Source: Perkinsus chesapeaki
Lineage: Eukaryota > Perkinsozoa > Perkinsida > Perkinsidae
Reading direction: 5' to 3'
Length of the DNA: 64,000 nucleotides
NCBI GenBank assembly: GCA_013115145.1
Contig: JAAPAO010000050.1
Coordinates: forward strand, 1 to 64,000
The notes below the pieces were generated by a model. That model was not told where the DNA came from. It searched no databases and saw nothing but the letters and a program-made list of their open reading frames with translations. Both the position numbers and the translations under genes were made by a program. Shown in pieces: positions 38,049 through 49,953 of this stretch; the first letter of the stretch is position 1; every line of letters starts with the position of its first letter.

Positions 38049-38670
38049 CTGGGAGGACTTCCAGAGTAAGGGTAGTGTCAACATCACTGAAATTTGCCAT
38101 GACCGAAGAGACTTGATGTTCAAGGGTGTGCCACGACTACAGGAAGACGGCAGTAATCCCTACGAGGCCACGGAGAAGACGAGTACAAGTCGTTTAGTGC
38201 GGCCGGAAGTTCGATACTCATTCCTCGCCATGTGAGACGCGTGGCGTGCGTTCACGTGGATCCGCCCGCTACCCACTCCACTGTTTGATGACTTTAACTC
38301 CCAGTTTGAAACAGTGAACCTTTTACTGATCGGTTCCCTGAGCTCCAATAACTGTTTAGCGAGTGAAAATACTTTGGAACTCGCCAACACCCCACAAGGG
38401 TGAACCTTATTCTGCGTACAAGCGCAACGTGCGAAATGAACCTATAGCGAATAAAGCAGCTATGCTAGCAGTGGCAGGCCCACACAGGTAGCGGACGCCC
38501 GCGACACGCGTTTGTCGCACGCGGTGACATGACGCCTCGGTGACGCCACTTCCGCAGTCTCCTTTTGTAGCCGTTCTCTTAAGCTTTTATCCGCAACCCT
38601 TCGGTTGTTGTGTTCGGGCATCCAACTCTAGCTAATTCCGCTAGCTCGCAATAGTTTGATACCTAAGAAC

Positions 38671-39165
38671 ATGATTCGTCCGATCTCCTGCGTCTTACTC
38701 TGGCTGCACGTCGTCTGGGCTCAGCAGTGTAAGAGACCTGATGCCTTTTACAAATATGAAGGTGAAGTGGCGCATGGACATCCGTTGTGTTACACAACGG
38801 GATGAGGCATACACAACTTGTGTATCGAGGTGGATTGGTCGGCCTTCAACTGTCAAGGTGTCGTTGTGGCCGTTGCTAGGTGCCTCATTCCGAGGCGCGG
38901 TGCCCTAGGCTGGTTGCACCTCCGAGAAAGCAGGTATAATCACTATGAACTCAAAAATGACGCATCAAGCAAAAGTGGTTACGATTTCTTGATCAATCGA
39001 ACGGCGAGGCTTTGTTCGGCACCACTATATTTTGGTACTGGGGATCTCACCGAGTTCGAATATGATCAGAAAAGGGGTGTGTTGGTTACCACTATTAACA
39101 ACACTTCACATACTATGATTGCTGGTAGATGCCCCAAGTGGCCTTCTCCTAATGAGGAGGTATGA
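38671..39165 (+). CDS. Small secreted protein inside the inverted-repeat segment (two exons, 143 aa)
   Basis: ATG 38671 starts a signal peptide (PISCVLLWLHVVWAQQ). An in-frame TGA at 38803-38805 would end it early, but a 63-nt GT-AG intron (38767-38829) removes the stop and keeps phase (GAA / GTG GAT). The product is 143 aa with exons 38671-38766 and 38830-39165. The mature chain has several cysteines and contains DWSAFNCQGVVVAVARC and LCSAPLYFGTGDLTEFEYD. No known family is recognised. The intron contains two perfect hairpins (38784-38798 and 38809-38825). If the intron is not used, this is a pseudogene broken by one stop. Confidence 0.5.
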
Positions 39166-39893
39166 TATATTTAGCGCTTGCGTAATTGCAGTGATTTTAT
39201 GGATTTTATGGAGATGGTAGCTAATGGTATAGAGCTAATACCTTATTATCTATAGTTATGATCAGATTAGAAAACTGATTGATGGCGTTTTAATGCCAGT
39301 AAATCGTTATCAGACTTAATGTTAGTAAATAGTCGTTCCGTGTAGGAACCCCAATATTACAAGATTAGCTGTATGTGATGTGACCGATTACTTGTTGACG
39401 AATAGCTACGATGCCTTGTATGAGGCTTTGAGAACGCTTTATACTTAGGGTTTTTTTATTGTTACTGTTGCTCGGTCAACCATTATCACTACAAGCACTA
39501 GATGAGCGATCATCCATCTGGCAGAGCTAGTGTTGAGTTAGAAGAAGACGAAGCCTCGGTTCACGGTTCCGTCCATAGTCAGCCCGAAGCCGTACCGCAA
39601 CAGTAATCATACCCGGATGTGGTTTACCAGATTGGATCTGGTGACTCGTAAGTAATCCATATTTTACGAGAATCTTATCATCCTACTCCACAAAGGACTA
39701 TCATGACTCTTGACGGATGGTATTCTTCCTACTCGTTCACCACTAAAGATAGTCGATGATAGTCTGTGGAGAATTTACCGAGGTTACTGTTATAGGTGGC
39801 CTGGTGCTCACTACTCAATGTCTCTCAAATCGGAACTTTGACTCGCAATTTTCTTTGGATTTGGTCACTTCATCATCTCGTATGGATAAGTGT

Positions 39894-40247
39894 AGTGCAG
39901 CCAGAGGCGGTTAGCTGGCTCGCACTCCGCGCTCTAAACTGAGCTCGCGACGCCGAATCTCTTTGCTTCCCTACCCTGTACGTGTTCTTGTGATGCGGAT
40001 GCTCATTTTTGCTGATAGCTATACTTTTATTAACTTTGGTATTTCGATGCCTTACTTCACACTGGCCGGTGCTGGGGAGCGCTTGCCCGGCGCGTCGACC
40101 AGTCGAGTAGGTGTGATTGTCTCGTGCCCGTTGTATCTCTTTATAGTACTAAGCTGACATTTTCTGATGGTGAATCCTTCTTCGTCTAATGTCCCGACTG
40201 TTGGGTGTGCACCAGAAAACGATTGGCTTGATCCCGCTACGGCTACA
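39894..40247 (-). repeat. Right arm of long inverted repeat
   Basis: This is the reverse-complement partner of 37622-38048. It starts at AGTGCAGCCAGAGGCGGTTA (39894) and ends at GGCTACA (40247). Confidence 0.8.
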
Positions 40248-41217
40248 GCATGCTCTTCCCCCGGGAATCGCGAGTCGGAACTGATACATCCTTTTCAGCC
40301 CCTATAATGAGTGGTACAGTTGCTATTTTATTGGGTTTGGGTGTCGAGCCTTGAAACATAAGACGCCTTCGATCTGAATCACATTGTAACTAAACCTTTG
40401 TCAAACATGAATGCTTATTGTCATTTTTGGGGAAGACATTGTTGCTTGAAAATTTGTCAAACTTGCTCGGGAATTAACTGTAACGAGCAATATAAAATAG
40501 TAAGTATAATATGAGATGTTACATTTGAAACATATAGAGATGGATATGTGAATTGCACATTGTGCAACATTACATCTGATAGCGGCTCAAGTTATTGGGG
40601 AGAGCATCACAAATGGTCCTTCTGGCTCGCAGCGATCTGAAGACTTTGAGATCTGAAGACTTTAAGATTTCCACCACTCTGTCGATGTGTGGCTGCAATC
40701 GGTTGGGAGTGGCATCAGCATGCATCTATTCATAGGGTCACCGTATTAGGTTGTTAGTTATCTTTCCTGATTCCTCACTTTCGCAACTCAAAGGATGTTG
40801 AGCACGAACTCCTATAACACCTGAGAAAGTGCGAAGTTTTGTGCCTGAGTTCATTCCTGGACTCCAGAGTCTGGAGATGAAATATTCAGCCATTCCTGAC
40901 GGTGCCAATGGGAGTACCAATAATGCTTGTGGTCTCTCATATCCATGGTTGACATCACTGGAGCTACGCTCTGGCTCACAACACGGGAGGCGGTATGGTT
41001 GACAGAAGCACATTCATGAGCGTACTCACAGGTGAGAAAATATGCCTCAGAACATGACCACGAAATGGTCTAGATGGCAGTGAGCCCCACCATGAACCAA
41101 TCCACTTAGTTCACTGTCGTTTACGCGGGTTATGTGGGTGACTACTTTACTACTTTCAACACTAACAAACATCAACCAATGCGAAAAAACGCAGTCTTAT
41201 GTACCGATACGGTCGAC
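40248..41217. other. No gene recognised
   Basis: The spacer lies between the inverted-repeat segment and the 3' end of UGGT. A minus-strand frame at 40738-41013 is open but has no supporting motif. Confidence 0.5.
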
Positions 41218-44200
41218 CTATAATTTCTCCTCGAGCCGCGCCGCCTGCACTTTAGCAATCAACTTCTGAACCTCTCCCCAGTAGTCAGACCACTCAGGAA
41301 TGATCCGTCTCGCCATCTCGGTCTTGGGTTCCTTAGTTAAAGGATTCTGGCACAAATCGATGGTCTTAGCAGTTGCCTTGGCCTCCTCGCCACACCATGT
41401 CTCGCACCAAAGCCAATCAGCCGGCAAGGAATAAATATGAATCTGATGCTGAGCGTAGTTCGGCAAATCCTGGTCAAGATTGGCCAAAGAGTTTGGGTCT
41501 TGAGAAAGCTGGTTGTAAACTGCCCTCAAAGAGTCACCGGCACCAGTCTTCCTAAACCTTGCAAGATCAACCACGAAGAGTGCTGATATATGATACGGTC
41601 GGCCGGCAAGATGGTTCAGCCAGTAGCCCTGTTTCCAGAATCGGAATCCTTCCGTGGACGGGTTCGTGTCGCCCATAGGAGTGAAGCCGTAGACCTTCCC
41701 TTGCAGGTCCATATCCCACAGCTCCCTCACGTCAGCACGCACGACTTGATCAGCATCTATGAAAATTATGCGATTGACGCTAGGCGGGAAGAGGACGTCC
41801 AAGAACAGAATCTTATAGGCCCAAATCAGCCTTTGCTTCTCGGATTGCGGATTGAGCCAGGTCGGCCATTTATACGTCACAAAACGATATTCGAAGTTGT
41901 ACTCCTCAGCGAGTTGCGGAATGAACTCTCTGAACTGCGGGGAGAGGAATTGATCAACAAACCAGAAGCACAGTTTGCTTGTCGTGTGGTTCCGGACCGA
42001 TAAGATCATCACCGCCAACAGCTGCTCGTAGAGGTGACCGGACGCGACCGTGAAAATGTGTATCGGGCCGTCATCATCCAGATTGTCGTCTTGTTGGTCA
42101 TATATCATCTCCCGACTCATTTCGGGTTTCAACCTCAACTTCACTGGGTAAGATGGCATCATAAATTTGTTAACATCCACAACGTTGGTTCCCATCGCCT
42201 CGTAGACCTCTCTCCCCATCGTATCGGGCTTCAGCTGTATTGAATATCTTCCTGGATTGGCGAAGAGTTGGTAGTATCCCAGATTTCGTATCACCCAAGT
42301 TTCAGCAAGTGGCTTGGAGGTAAGGTCCAGCAGCTGCAACTGAGCACCGTCCGCAGGCCCCCTCGGATGGCCATTAGCATCGACATCATACGACTGACCC
42401 TCGACGTACAACTGCTTCAAAACATACCTGACAGGATGATGATACGCGTTGCTCCCCACCAGACTTACTGGGCTTCAACTATTTCTTCATCTGCCGGAGT
42501 TATTCTGATATTGTCCATATCAACTCTCCCCTTGCGACTGCTCACTTGCCAGTTCGGCAACACATCCATCCCCAGTGTCAAGGTGTTCCTTGAGGGCTCC
42601 AGGATGAACTCTGCCGCCCCTCCTGCCGTAACACTTCTATGCCAGCTCTTTAAAGGGTACTCTGAATACTTGTCCTGCGGTGTCAGGACCATTCGAGCGC
42701 CAAAACCGTCCAAGACGTCATTCAGATATTTAATCACCATCAAAGCGCTCCTACCAGAGTCGGTTAAAGGATCAATACTGGCCACCATCTCCAATACTAA
42801 ATTCCCGCGCGCCACTAAATTGAAAGCCGCCAGTGGGGTATTTTTAAACGACTTTTGCAGCCCTTCCTCCATCACTTCTCGATGAGGATTCTCAACAGCG
42901 GCAATTGATTGAACGAAACTGTTCGCCACCGCGCACGCCAATGGCCCCAAACTTCCGCAATTTCCCTGCTCTGCCTTGTACGACCCGAAAAGTGCCTCCA
43001 CGAACTCCTCTAAAATTGGCTCAACCTTGGCTACGTCGAGCTCAAGCTTCTTCCCATTGACAATCATCGTCACTTCCGCAGCATCACTCACCCCAGCCGC
43101 ATGAATGAGCTCTCGAGCAGCCTTCATGGCATCGTCCGATGGAATCTTGCCACACTTGCTCATCTCGAAGTTCCTCAACGCATCGAAGCTGTCCACACAT
43201 CCCTGCAGCCTGCTATTAGTTGCGTCATCGGCTCCTAAAACTGTCATGATAGCGCCGGGGCGACCCTCCAAAAATTTTCCGATTTTTTTAACAACCTCAA
43301 TTTTCGACTCCACATTCTCCTTTCCACCGCCGACCACCACCATAACATGTAGCGGCGTCTCTACAGTTCCAGCTGCCATCAAATGCGTCACGCGCCCCAA
43401 AATTCTCATCGGCAGCTGAACTGTGCTCTTCTCGTCGGTTTCGTCGGTGAATAATGCCGGATGATAGACCGAAGACAAGTACTTGACGCTTTTCTCGGGG
43501 AAAATAATCTCCCTTATGACGTCGTTAATCTCCTCATCTTCACTGTCCATATTCTCGTCCTTCTGTTTTTCAACATGTCTGGTGTACCATGCAGCTGCCA
43601 ATGCCTGGAAATCCTCCCCAATAAACACAGCAGTGTCCGCCAAATTCTCGCTCACCAACCCGTTCACCACGACGCTCGGAAAGGGCAGACCCTTCGTCGC
43701 GGCCCACGCCTGTCCTCTCCTGACTATCTCCGGAACATCCTCTCCACTTTCCGGGAGTTCCTCCAGCAAGACATCCTCACAGATCTTCTCGATGCTTTCA
43801 ATCGTCATCACATCCTCTTCATCACCGTTTGCCGCCCGCACCAGCCCCGCCAGAAACTGCCGAACCTTCTTCATATCTTTCTTACGTCCGCTCCCATAAA
43901 CTTCACCGAAACACTCGGCGGCTCGCGCCCCCTCCGGCGTTCTTGTATCCGGCACCAGCGCTATCCTCGCTGGAAACGGCTGTGTCATTAGCCTGCCGAC
44001 CGTTTCCAAGACTTGACTGCGATCAGATAGATCAATAAGAAAAATGATATCGAAAATAACTCTTTTTAGCGGAGCGATGCCTCTATGACCCATCATCAAC
44101 ATCTGAATGATGATATCCAAATCATCTCCCCAGCGGCTCGTTTGCGGATCTTTCAGAACATTATAAACATACGCCGGTCCGACGCCATCCTCCTCCTCCA

Positions 44201-45685
44201 CAGGTCGCCATTCCAACCGACCAGCAGACGCCACACGTGTTGCTCCTCTGACCATCTCTGCCGCCGCTGCCTCCGACATTCCAAGTACAACTAGCTCCTC
44301 CACGGCCAAATAAATCGGCATCAGCTTCTCCATAATCGGATGAAGCTTTATCATATTTTCATCCATAGGTTCGCCCGAACTCAACAAATACGCTCCGGCC
44401 TGGGGAACCTTTGCAAGCTCAGCCACTTGCTCTTTGGCCGCACTGCTCACTGTCGCCTCGCTCAGTTCGACGACCCTCCCCGGAAAATTCCTCAAAATTT
44501 CAATTGCTTCAGAAATATTACCACTAGCAGCTTCCAAAAACTGTGCTCCGACCGAAGTCAATTCCCAGGCCTTCAATTTCCGATCTGCCGGACTCAACAA
44601 CTTTTCCATTTTAAGATTCACCTTCGCCTTGGAGAAATCAACATCCGGATATCTCTCCTGCAACCTGCCCCAACACACCCCCGCCTCACCACATCCGCCG
44701 TCGCTTTGCTCCTCGAGCTCGGTCTTGTCACTCTCCGAATCCGCTGAAGCCTTGTATTCGGAGTTCTTTATCGTCAGCCCCACACCGTACCCAGCGATTG
44801 CCTCCCGAGGCTTAGCAGCGACATTTCCACCACCGTCACCGTGACGGAACAGGACCCTGCAGCTCTCGCAGCAATTTTCGGTAAGAGATTTCAGAACTGC
44901 AACCGACGAGAGGCTCCTCGCTTCCCCGTAGACGACCGCAGTCGTCACAGAATCTGAAAAAAGTTCTATTCTAGCGGCAGCTTCGTCCCATTTTCTATGA
45001 AATTCCCCCACCGGAATTCGGCGGCCCGATTGCGGTAATAACTATCCATTGCTGGTGAAACGCGCAACCGAAAGCAAGGTTATAAACAAATCATCCGGGA
45101 CACCTCTATCTCCTCCTTGCAGTCGTATACATGCGTTTTGTACGCTGTTAAAGCAGCAGCAGCAGCCAGAATCACATACAAGACAGAACCCCCAAGGAGT
45201 GAACCCAACGCCCGTCGCCCCGATGCTTTACCTTCGTCACTCCCCCCTCTCTGAATCTCAATCCCTTCGAATTCTTTACTGCTGGCATTCTGAGATCTCT
45301 CCACCACACAGATATCTTCAGCCAGACAACCACTCTTCAAACCGTTCCCGTCAACCTCGACCACCACCGGGGTGTCCCTGTCGCACTCACGTCGAGCAAA
45401 TCGATCGAATGATCGATAATATTCCACCATCGGTGAGAAGCATCGATTCTCTACCATAACCTTCAATAACGACTTCGCGTTCTGGCTCTTCAGCAACTTC
45501 TCCGCGGTAATATTCGTAGTGAGATACTCGCGGGCCTGATCCCCTCCCAAATGCGACAAGAATTCAACCGTTTGGGACTCCTCCTTAACCATCGGCCACG
45601 ACGATTCCAGCGAGACCTTCACAGTGTGACTGTTAAGAACATCAGCGCCGATGAGGCACACGATGCAGAGATAATCCAATCTCAT
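41218..45685 (-). CDS. UGGT: UDP-glucose:glycoprotein glucosyltransferase (UGGT)
   Basis: UGGT adds glucose back to misfolded N-glycoproteins in the ER lumen so that calnexin or calreticulin rebinds them. The N-terminal exon starts at ATG 45685 with a signal peptide (MRLDYLCIVCLIGADVLNS) and then the usual opening (KVSLESSWP...TVEFLSHLGG). The long middle exon (about 45041 down to 42469) carries the redox-inactive thioredoxin-like domains. A 41-nt intron (42428-42468) restores the frame into the catalytic GT24 domain, which has the DxD metal motif (RIIFIDADQVVRAD) and the YHISALFVVDLARFR and DLPNYAQHQIHIYSLP blocks. The first intron, within about 45045-45235, is not fixed: donor GTAAAG near 45235 or GTATGT near 45190. 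Total length is near 1,400 aa. The C-terminus is RLEEKL, with no HDEL/KDEL-like signal. The gene lies 242 bp downstream of the next gene's stop, on the same strand. Confidence 0.93.
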
Positions 45686-45927
45686 AGTTATAAAAACTGA
45701 GACGCGGGAACACAGAGTTTAAAGGACGAATTCGAAGCATTCTCCAAACTCCACCTATATGCCTATTCTCACGGCAAGCAAGGCTCCGCTGTGATCCAAA
45801 GCCTCGGGTACTCCCCCGTAACTCAGCAACATCGATGGTGATGAAAACCCCGTGAAAGGGGGACAATAAAATCTCATAAGGCACATCGCATTAGCGCCTA
45901 AGCCTCAGCCTACCAAAACGATCACCT

Positions 45928-48900
45928 CTACAAACCCAACTCGGCCCTCAGCTCCCCAGAGACCCTCTGCATCTGAGCTAGCGTACCCGTGGTGATTCTG
46001 ATGAAACCTGGGAATCTTCCGTGGATGTCCCTGAAGAAATGAAATCAAGCATCGCCATATAGAGCCCTAGTAGAACAAATACACGATGTACTTATAACGC
46101 TATGCCGACAGATGCTTTAGCACTGAGATTGGTGAAGCCATGCTATAAACTGCTTAGGTACATAATTAAAGCCTTACACTCTTCTGTCAAGCATTATTAA
46201 AAGCAGATTCGAGTTTCCCTTCAATTTGTAAATATAATATTAAATTAACTATATAACATATACACTGCGACTGGTCAAATTCTCATCAAGGGTGTAAGAA
46301 CCAACGAGTTCCCCAAGGATATGTTCCAAATACGTCTACGCTCCAAGTTTCAGAGCCAAACTCCTTATCGGTAATTAAGAAAGCTGGGCAGAATCGGTCT
46401 GGTGGTATAATCCTTCTCTCACAGCTACAATTCATCTTATTGCACGATAAATACCTATTTATCGATCAAATCGAGTATCTCCAGTGAATGCTTTACCGAG
46501 CATGCCACAGAGCGACACGGAAGGGTAGGAAAACTACGTCACGTCTCAGGCTGCTGCTTGCCCGACGCCCCGAAGAAAATGCCCCTGCCAAGATTCGAAC
46601 CCACGCCCTTCTACTACCTCAAAAATATGTCCCTCTTAGTCATCCTTTCGACTATATCCACCGGTGACACGCCCTCAGGCATCTTTACACACAGGAAATT
46701 GCCGCCACCTGCCTTCGCCTCGAGCCCCGCCTTCTGCAGATCCTCCACAAGCCAGTCACGAGCCTCGCAGACCTCCTTGGCATACGCCATATAAAAATCA
46801 CGATTCTTGAGTGCCTCCGATGCGGCCAACTGTGCCAGCATGTTCACCGACTTGGTGTTATATAATTTTTTCATCTCTAAACAGACAAATATATCTTTTT
46901 GCTCGCATGCACACATCGACCTACCTCCGATAAGATCTTCATGAGCCATCAGGAACCCAATTCGGAGCGCCGCCAAGCCGAAACATTTCGAAAACGTGCG
47001 AGTGACGATGAGATTCGGCAACTTCTGGACAAGACTAGCTGACGACGGCAATCTCGCAAACTCGTGATACGCTTCATCTGACAGTAAAACACAAACCTGA
47101 ATGCTCTCCCGAGCTGTAGGGGACACCACAGAGTCCCCTGCCTAAGAAATTGTCGATCCAATACCGCTAAGTTATCACACTACCAATCCTGACTGGTAAT
47201 ATGCCAATTCACCCTTGCCTGCCGAAACTGCTCGTGCTTGCACCGTCGAAGATCAAGTAGGATACAAGCGGCATTTTGCGAGCGTCAGAGTTTCGCGGCT
47301 AAGCAAAGCTGATAGTTCTACGTCACAAAACGGTAATCGAAGTTGTACTCCTCAGCGAGTCGCGGGATAAACTCTCTGAACTGGGGGGGGAGAGGAATTG
47401 ATCAACAAACTAGAAGAACAGTTCGCTTCTGGTTAGGGTTTTCGTTAGTGAAACTGAGGAAAATCATATTCTCTTGGACGGTCTCCTATTAACGTCACGA
47501 TTTCCTTCCAATTCAAAGACTATCATTTTCACCCTTCTTACCGGCAATAATAACCCTTCCAGGATTCTCCTTGCAAACCTTCTCTATGAAATCAGGATGC
47601 CATTCCGTACCTGTCACGCGCCACGAAACTCTGCTATCTATCACACAGTTGTCGCCTTACCAGTCGGATTGTTCGGGGATATCAAATAAACCACCTTCGG
47701 GTCCACCTCGGCGATTTTTCCCCTCAACTCATCTGAGCAAGAACATTCTCATCTTCCCTAGCTTGGCCAACTTTCCCACTTTCATCGTTCTTGAACGGAT
47801 CCTTCAACTCCATTTTCACATGTTGGGCGTGACAGCCATCTATAAAAATACCAACCTGAATCACAGCACACTTCCGGCGGCGCCTCAGTGACATAGAATA
47901 TATGCTCTCTGCTTTCTCTTAGACCAGTCCGCCGGACTGGACCAGTCCGGACTAAGTCCGGAAGTTCCCCCGCCGAGTAGCCATGCACTCCCTTATGTTG
48001 AAGGGGGCAAAAAAGTTACAGAAATTCCATCGAAAATTTTTTCCGGTAAGATATTTTAACAAACCTATGCAGCCATTCTCGGTTTGTCCATCACAGCTGT
48101 CATTGGCGAAAGACATTCGGCTGCCCGACAAACCTCACACTATTCCCACACAGATTGCTATTTGATAGCGACGCCGACCTCTTCGATAAAATGCACGAAT
48201 CTCCGAATTGAATTAGCAAGCAGTAGAATCCTTTTATTACTACCTGGGGATAGCTCGGTTGAGGGACCAAAGCCTTGTCGCCGGGAGCCAGGAACGTATC
48301 CATGATCAAACGAAGACCGTCGTCGCTGAGGGAGCAGAATTGTTGACTACATCTATGCTATGGAAGGAAAACACTTCAAACACTTAAGCGCACAACTCAC
48401 GGGCATATTTATCCCTCCGGGAAGATACCTCCGCAAAAGCAAGAAGACTTATTTTATTGATATATATAATATAGGATATAGAACTAGTAATATAATAACA
48501 CTAATACTACATCCGTAAGACTAACGTAAGCCGCTATGACGTCCAAGGAAGTAGTCTATATCCTGTTATCGAGAAGCAGTGCTATCGACCTATTAATAGA
48601 GCAAGGAGGATACGATAGTTGCTTTGGTATTATACATAATACATGATTAATATGATATTTTAATTTTAATTTCCAACCCTCCCCCCAGCACTACCTTCCA
48701 TTATTAACAAGAATATGCTTCCTGTTTAGATTAACATGCTTGGTAATCTCCTCCATACAAGCATCACCGCCCAAGCTAGGATACCACGGCAAAGTTAGAC
48801 GACCATCCTGCGACTGCAGGAAGGATAGTAACCTATTCGTTACAGCCGCCGGAGGAGCCACTGTGGCCTGAGGGATTATTGATTCTGTCAGCATTGGTGT

Positions 48901-49170
48901 ACATCTTCATGTCTTAGGGAGGGATGAATTACTCAATCGATGGTTCGATTCCCAGCCTAGTCAGTTTTCTTCGCATTTATTCAGCCACTCATCACTATCA
49001 TATTCTCTACGTATCCAAGCTTGAAGCTCGCAAGATACTACATAGGTCACCTTCCCGCTAATACTACCTCGTTGTAATCCAATTTAAGTGCGGCCTTCAA
49101 ATCTTTACTATCTCTTAACACCTGATTCAGACTATCTGGAGGAGAGTAGACCTTAACATGCGACAGAGGC
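45928..49170 (-). CDS. hisC: Histidinol-phosphate-aminotransferase-like PLP enzyme
   Basis: This is a fold-type I PLP aminotransferase closest in pattern to HisC, which converts imidazole-acetol phosphate and glutamate to histidinol phosphate. Related enzymes act on other amino acids, so the substrate is not certain. The exons are: one ending at 49078 (start unclear, frame open to about 49170), 48867-48695, 48346-48244, 47855-47780, 47732-47661, 47610-47542, 47077-46925, 46876-46618 and 46030-45928. From the second exon on they total 1,008 nt in frame with GT-AG ends. Key blocks are KLDYNE (N-terminal substrate loop), HILVNNGS, LVPQPSYP, VVYLISPNNPTG, IIADEAYHEF, the PLP lysine in TRTFSKCFGLAALRIGF, and a C-terminal RFPGFIRITTGTLAQM. 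The enzyme would be about 370 aa or longer. No targeting peptide can be judged without the true start. Confidence 0.88.
47319..47428 (-). pseudogene. Fragment of UGGT catalytic-domain sequence inside a hisC-like intron
   Basis: About 110 bases in the 464-nt intron 47078-47541 match the UGGT coding exon at 41873-41980, in the same orientation. Shared blocks include TACGTCACAAAACG, TCGAAGTTGTACTCCTCAGC and GAATTGATCAACAAAC. By eye there are about nine substitutions and at least one indel that breaks the frame. The flanks do not match. It is a small duplicated, non-functional fragment and not an exon of either gene. Confidence 0.85.
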
Positions 49171-49953
49171 GCCACTGGACGACCCCCGCTGGAACCAGAA
49201 AAACGACGAATGCCGACGCGAAGCATTTAAATCGATGGACAAAGAAATGCCTGAATCGCCGAGCTCAATCAACGGCCGGCCTACCAGTCCCACATATCAA
49301 ACCTAGCTCACAACCTCCGAACTCTATTACAGGACATCGCGCTAGTGGGAAGACAGTTTACATCCTAACTTACACTGCGACGGCACCACCTCCCCGACAA
49401 GACGACCATGAAGCTGCTAATTGCTAACAGGGGATACTCACGATGTTCCTCGATGGTAACAAAGCATAATACCCGAATACGGTGAATAATGCAAACCCCA
49501 AACTACAAAGCTGCATACGCACTAGTGTATCGATGAACGTGTATATTATCAACAACGAGAAAAAAGTTTTCCACAACAGTACTTATAATACTACTATAAT
49601 ACTTACTATAAAAATTTTTAACAGACATAATCGGGGTCGACTCGGTAAGACTGCCGGCGCGTCTCCTCAGATTCTTACGGGTGCGACGGTATCGCCACCC
49701 AACCACCCGAGGATGAGGACTAGGGCCAAGTGACGAATTACAGTCTACTCAAGCTCCATCAGTTTCTATAGTACCTACCAGAAAACCCGAAACCCAAAAA
49801 CCCGATTAAACTAAAACCCAACAACCGTTCTCTTCCTAAGACTGACTACCCTCACTTCTCAATAATAAAAATAACATGACTTTTGTAGCACAGAAGAGGG
49901 AAATTAGAAGACACTCATCACCGTCAAGGTCGCGGGTTCAATCCTCGGGAGCT

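Larger units (their letters stand above)
37622..40247. mobile_element. 2.6-kb segment bounded by long inverted repeats (possible non-autonomous DNA element)
   Basis: The left arm (37622-38048) and right arm (39894-40247) are reverse complements of each other over about 350 aligned bases. Both contain the ends TGTAGCC, CAACAGTCGGGACATTAGAC and GCACCGGCCAGTGTGAAG, and, at the inner side, CAGTTTAGAGCGCGGAGTGC. The left arm carries roughly 70-100 extra bases near 37745-37850. No transposase is encoded between the arms; the interior holds one small secreted-protein gene. I could not identify a target-site duplication. Alternatives are an ordinary inverted segmental duplication or a solo, decayed element. 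Confidence 0.6.

Noticed and set aside
38803-38805. In-frame TGA read as a pseudogene, or as recoding of TGA
   Set aside because: A 63-nt intron removes it; other genes in the window use the standard code with TGA as stop.
42268-44844. Plus-strand frames opposite UGGT
   Set aside because: They are shadows of the UGGT exon; their composition is Ser/Pro-rich as expected for the reverse of an acidic coding region.
45080-45230. A transmembrane segment (LYVILAAAAALTAY) in the N-terminal part of UGGT
   Set aside because: UGGT is luminal. The stretch comes from a CTG/TTT-rich tract that most likely belongs to the first intron.
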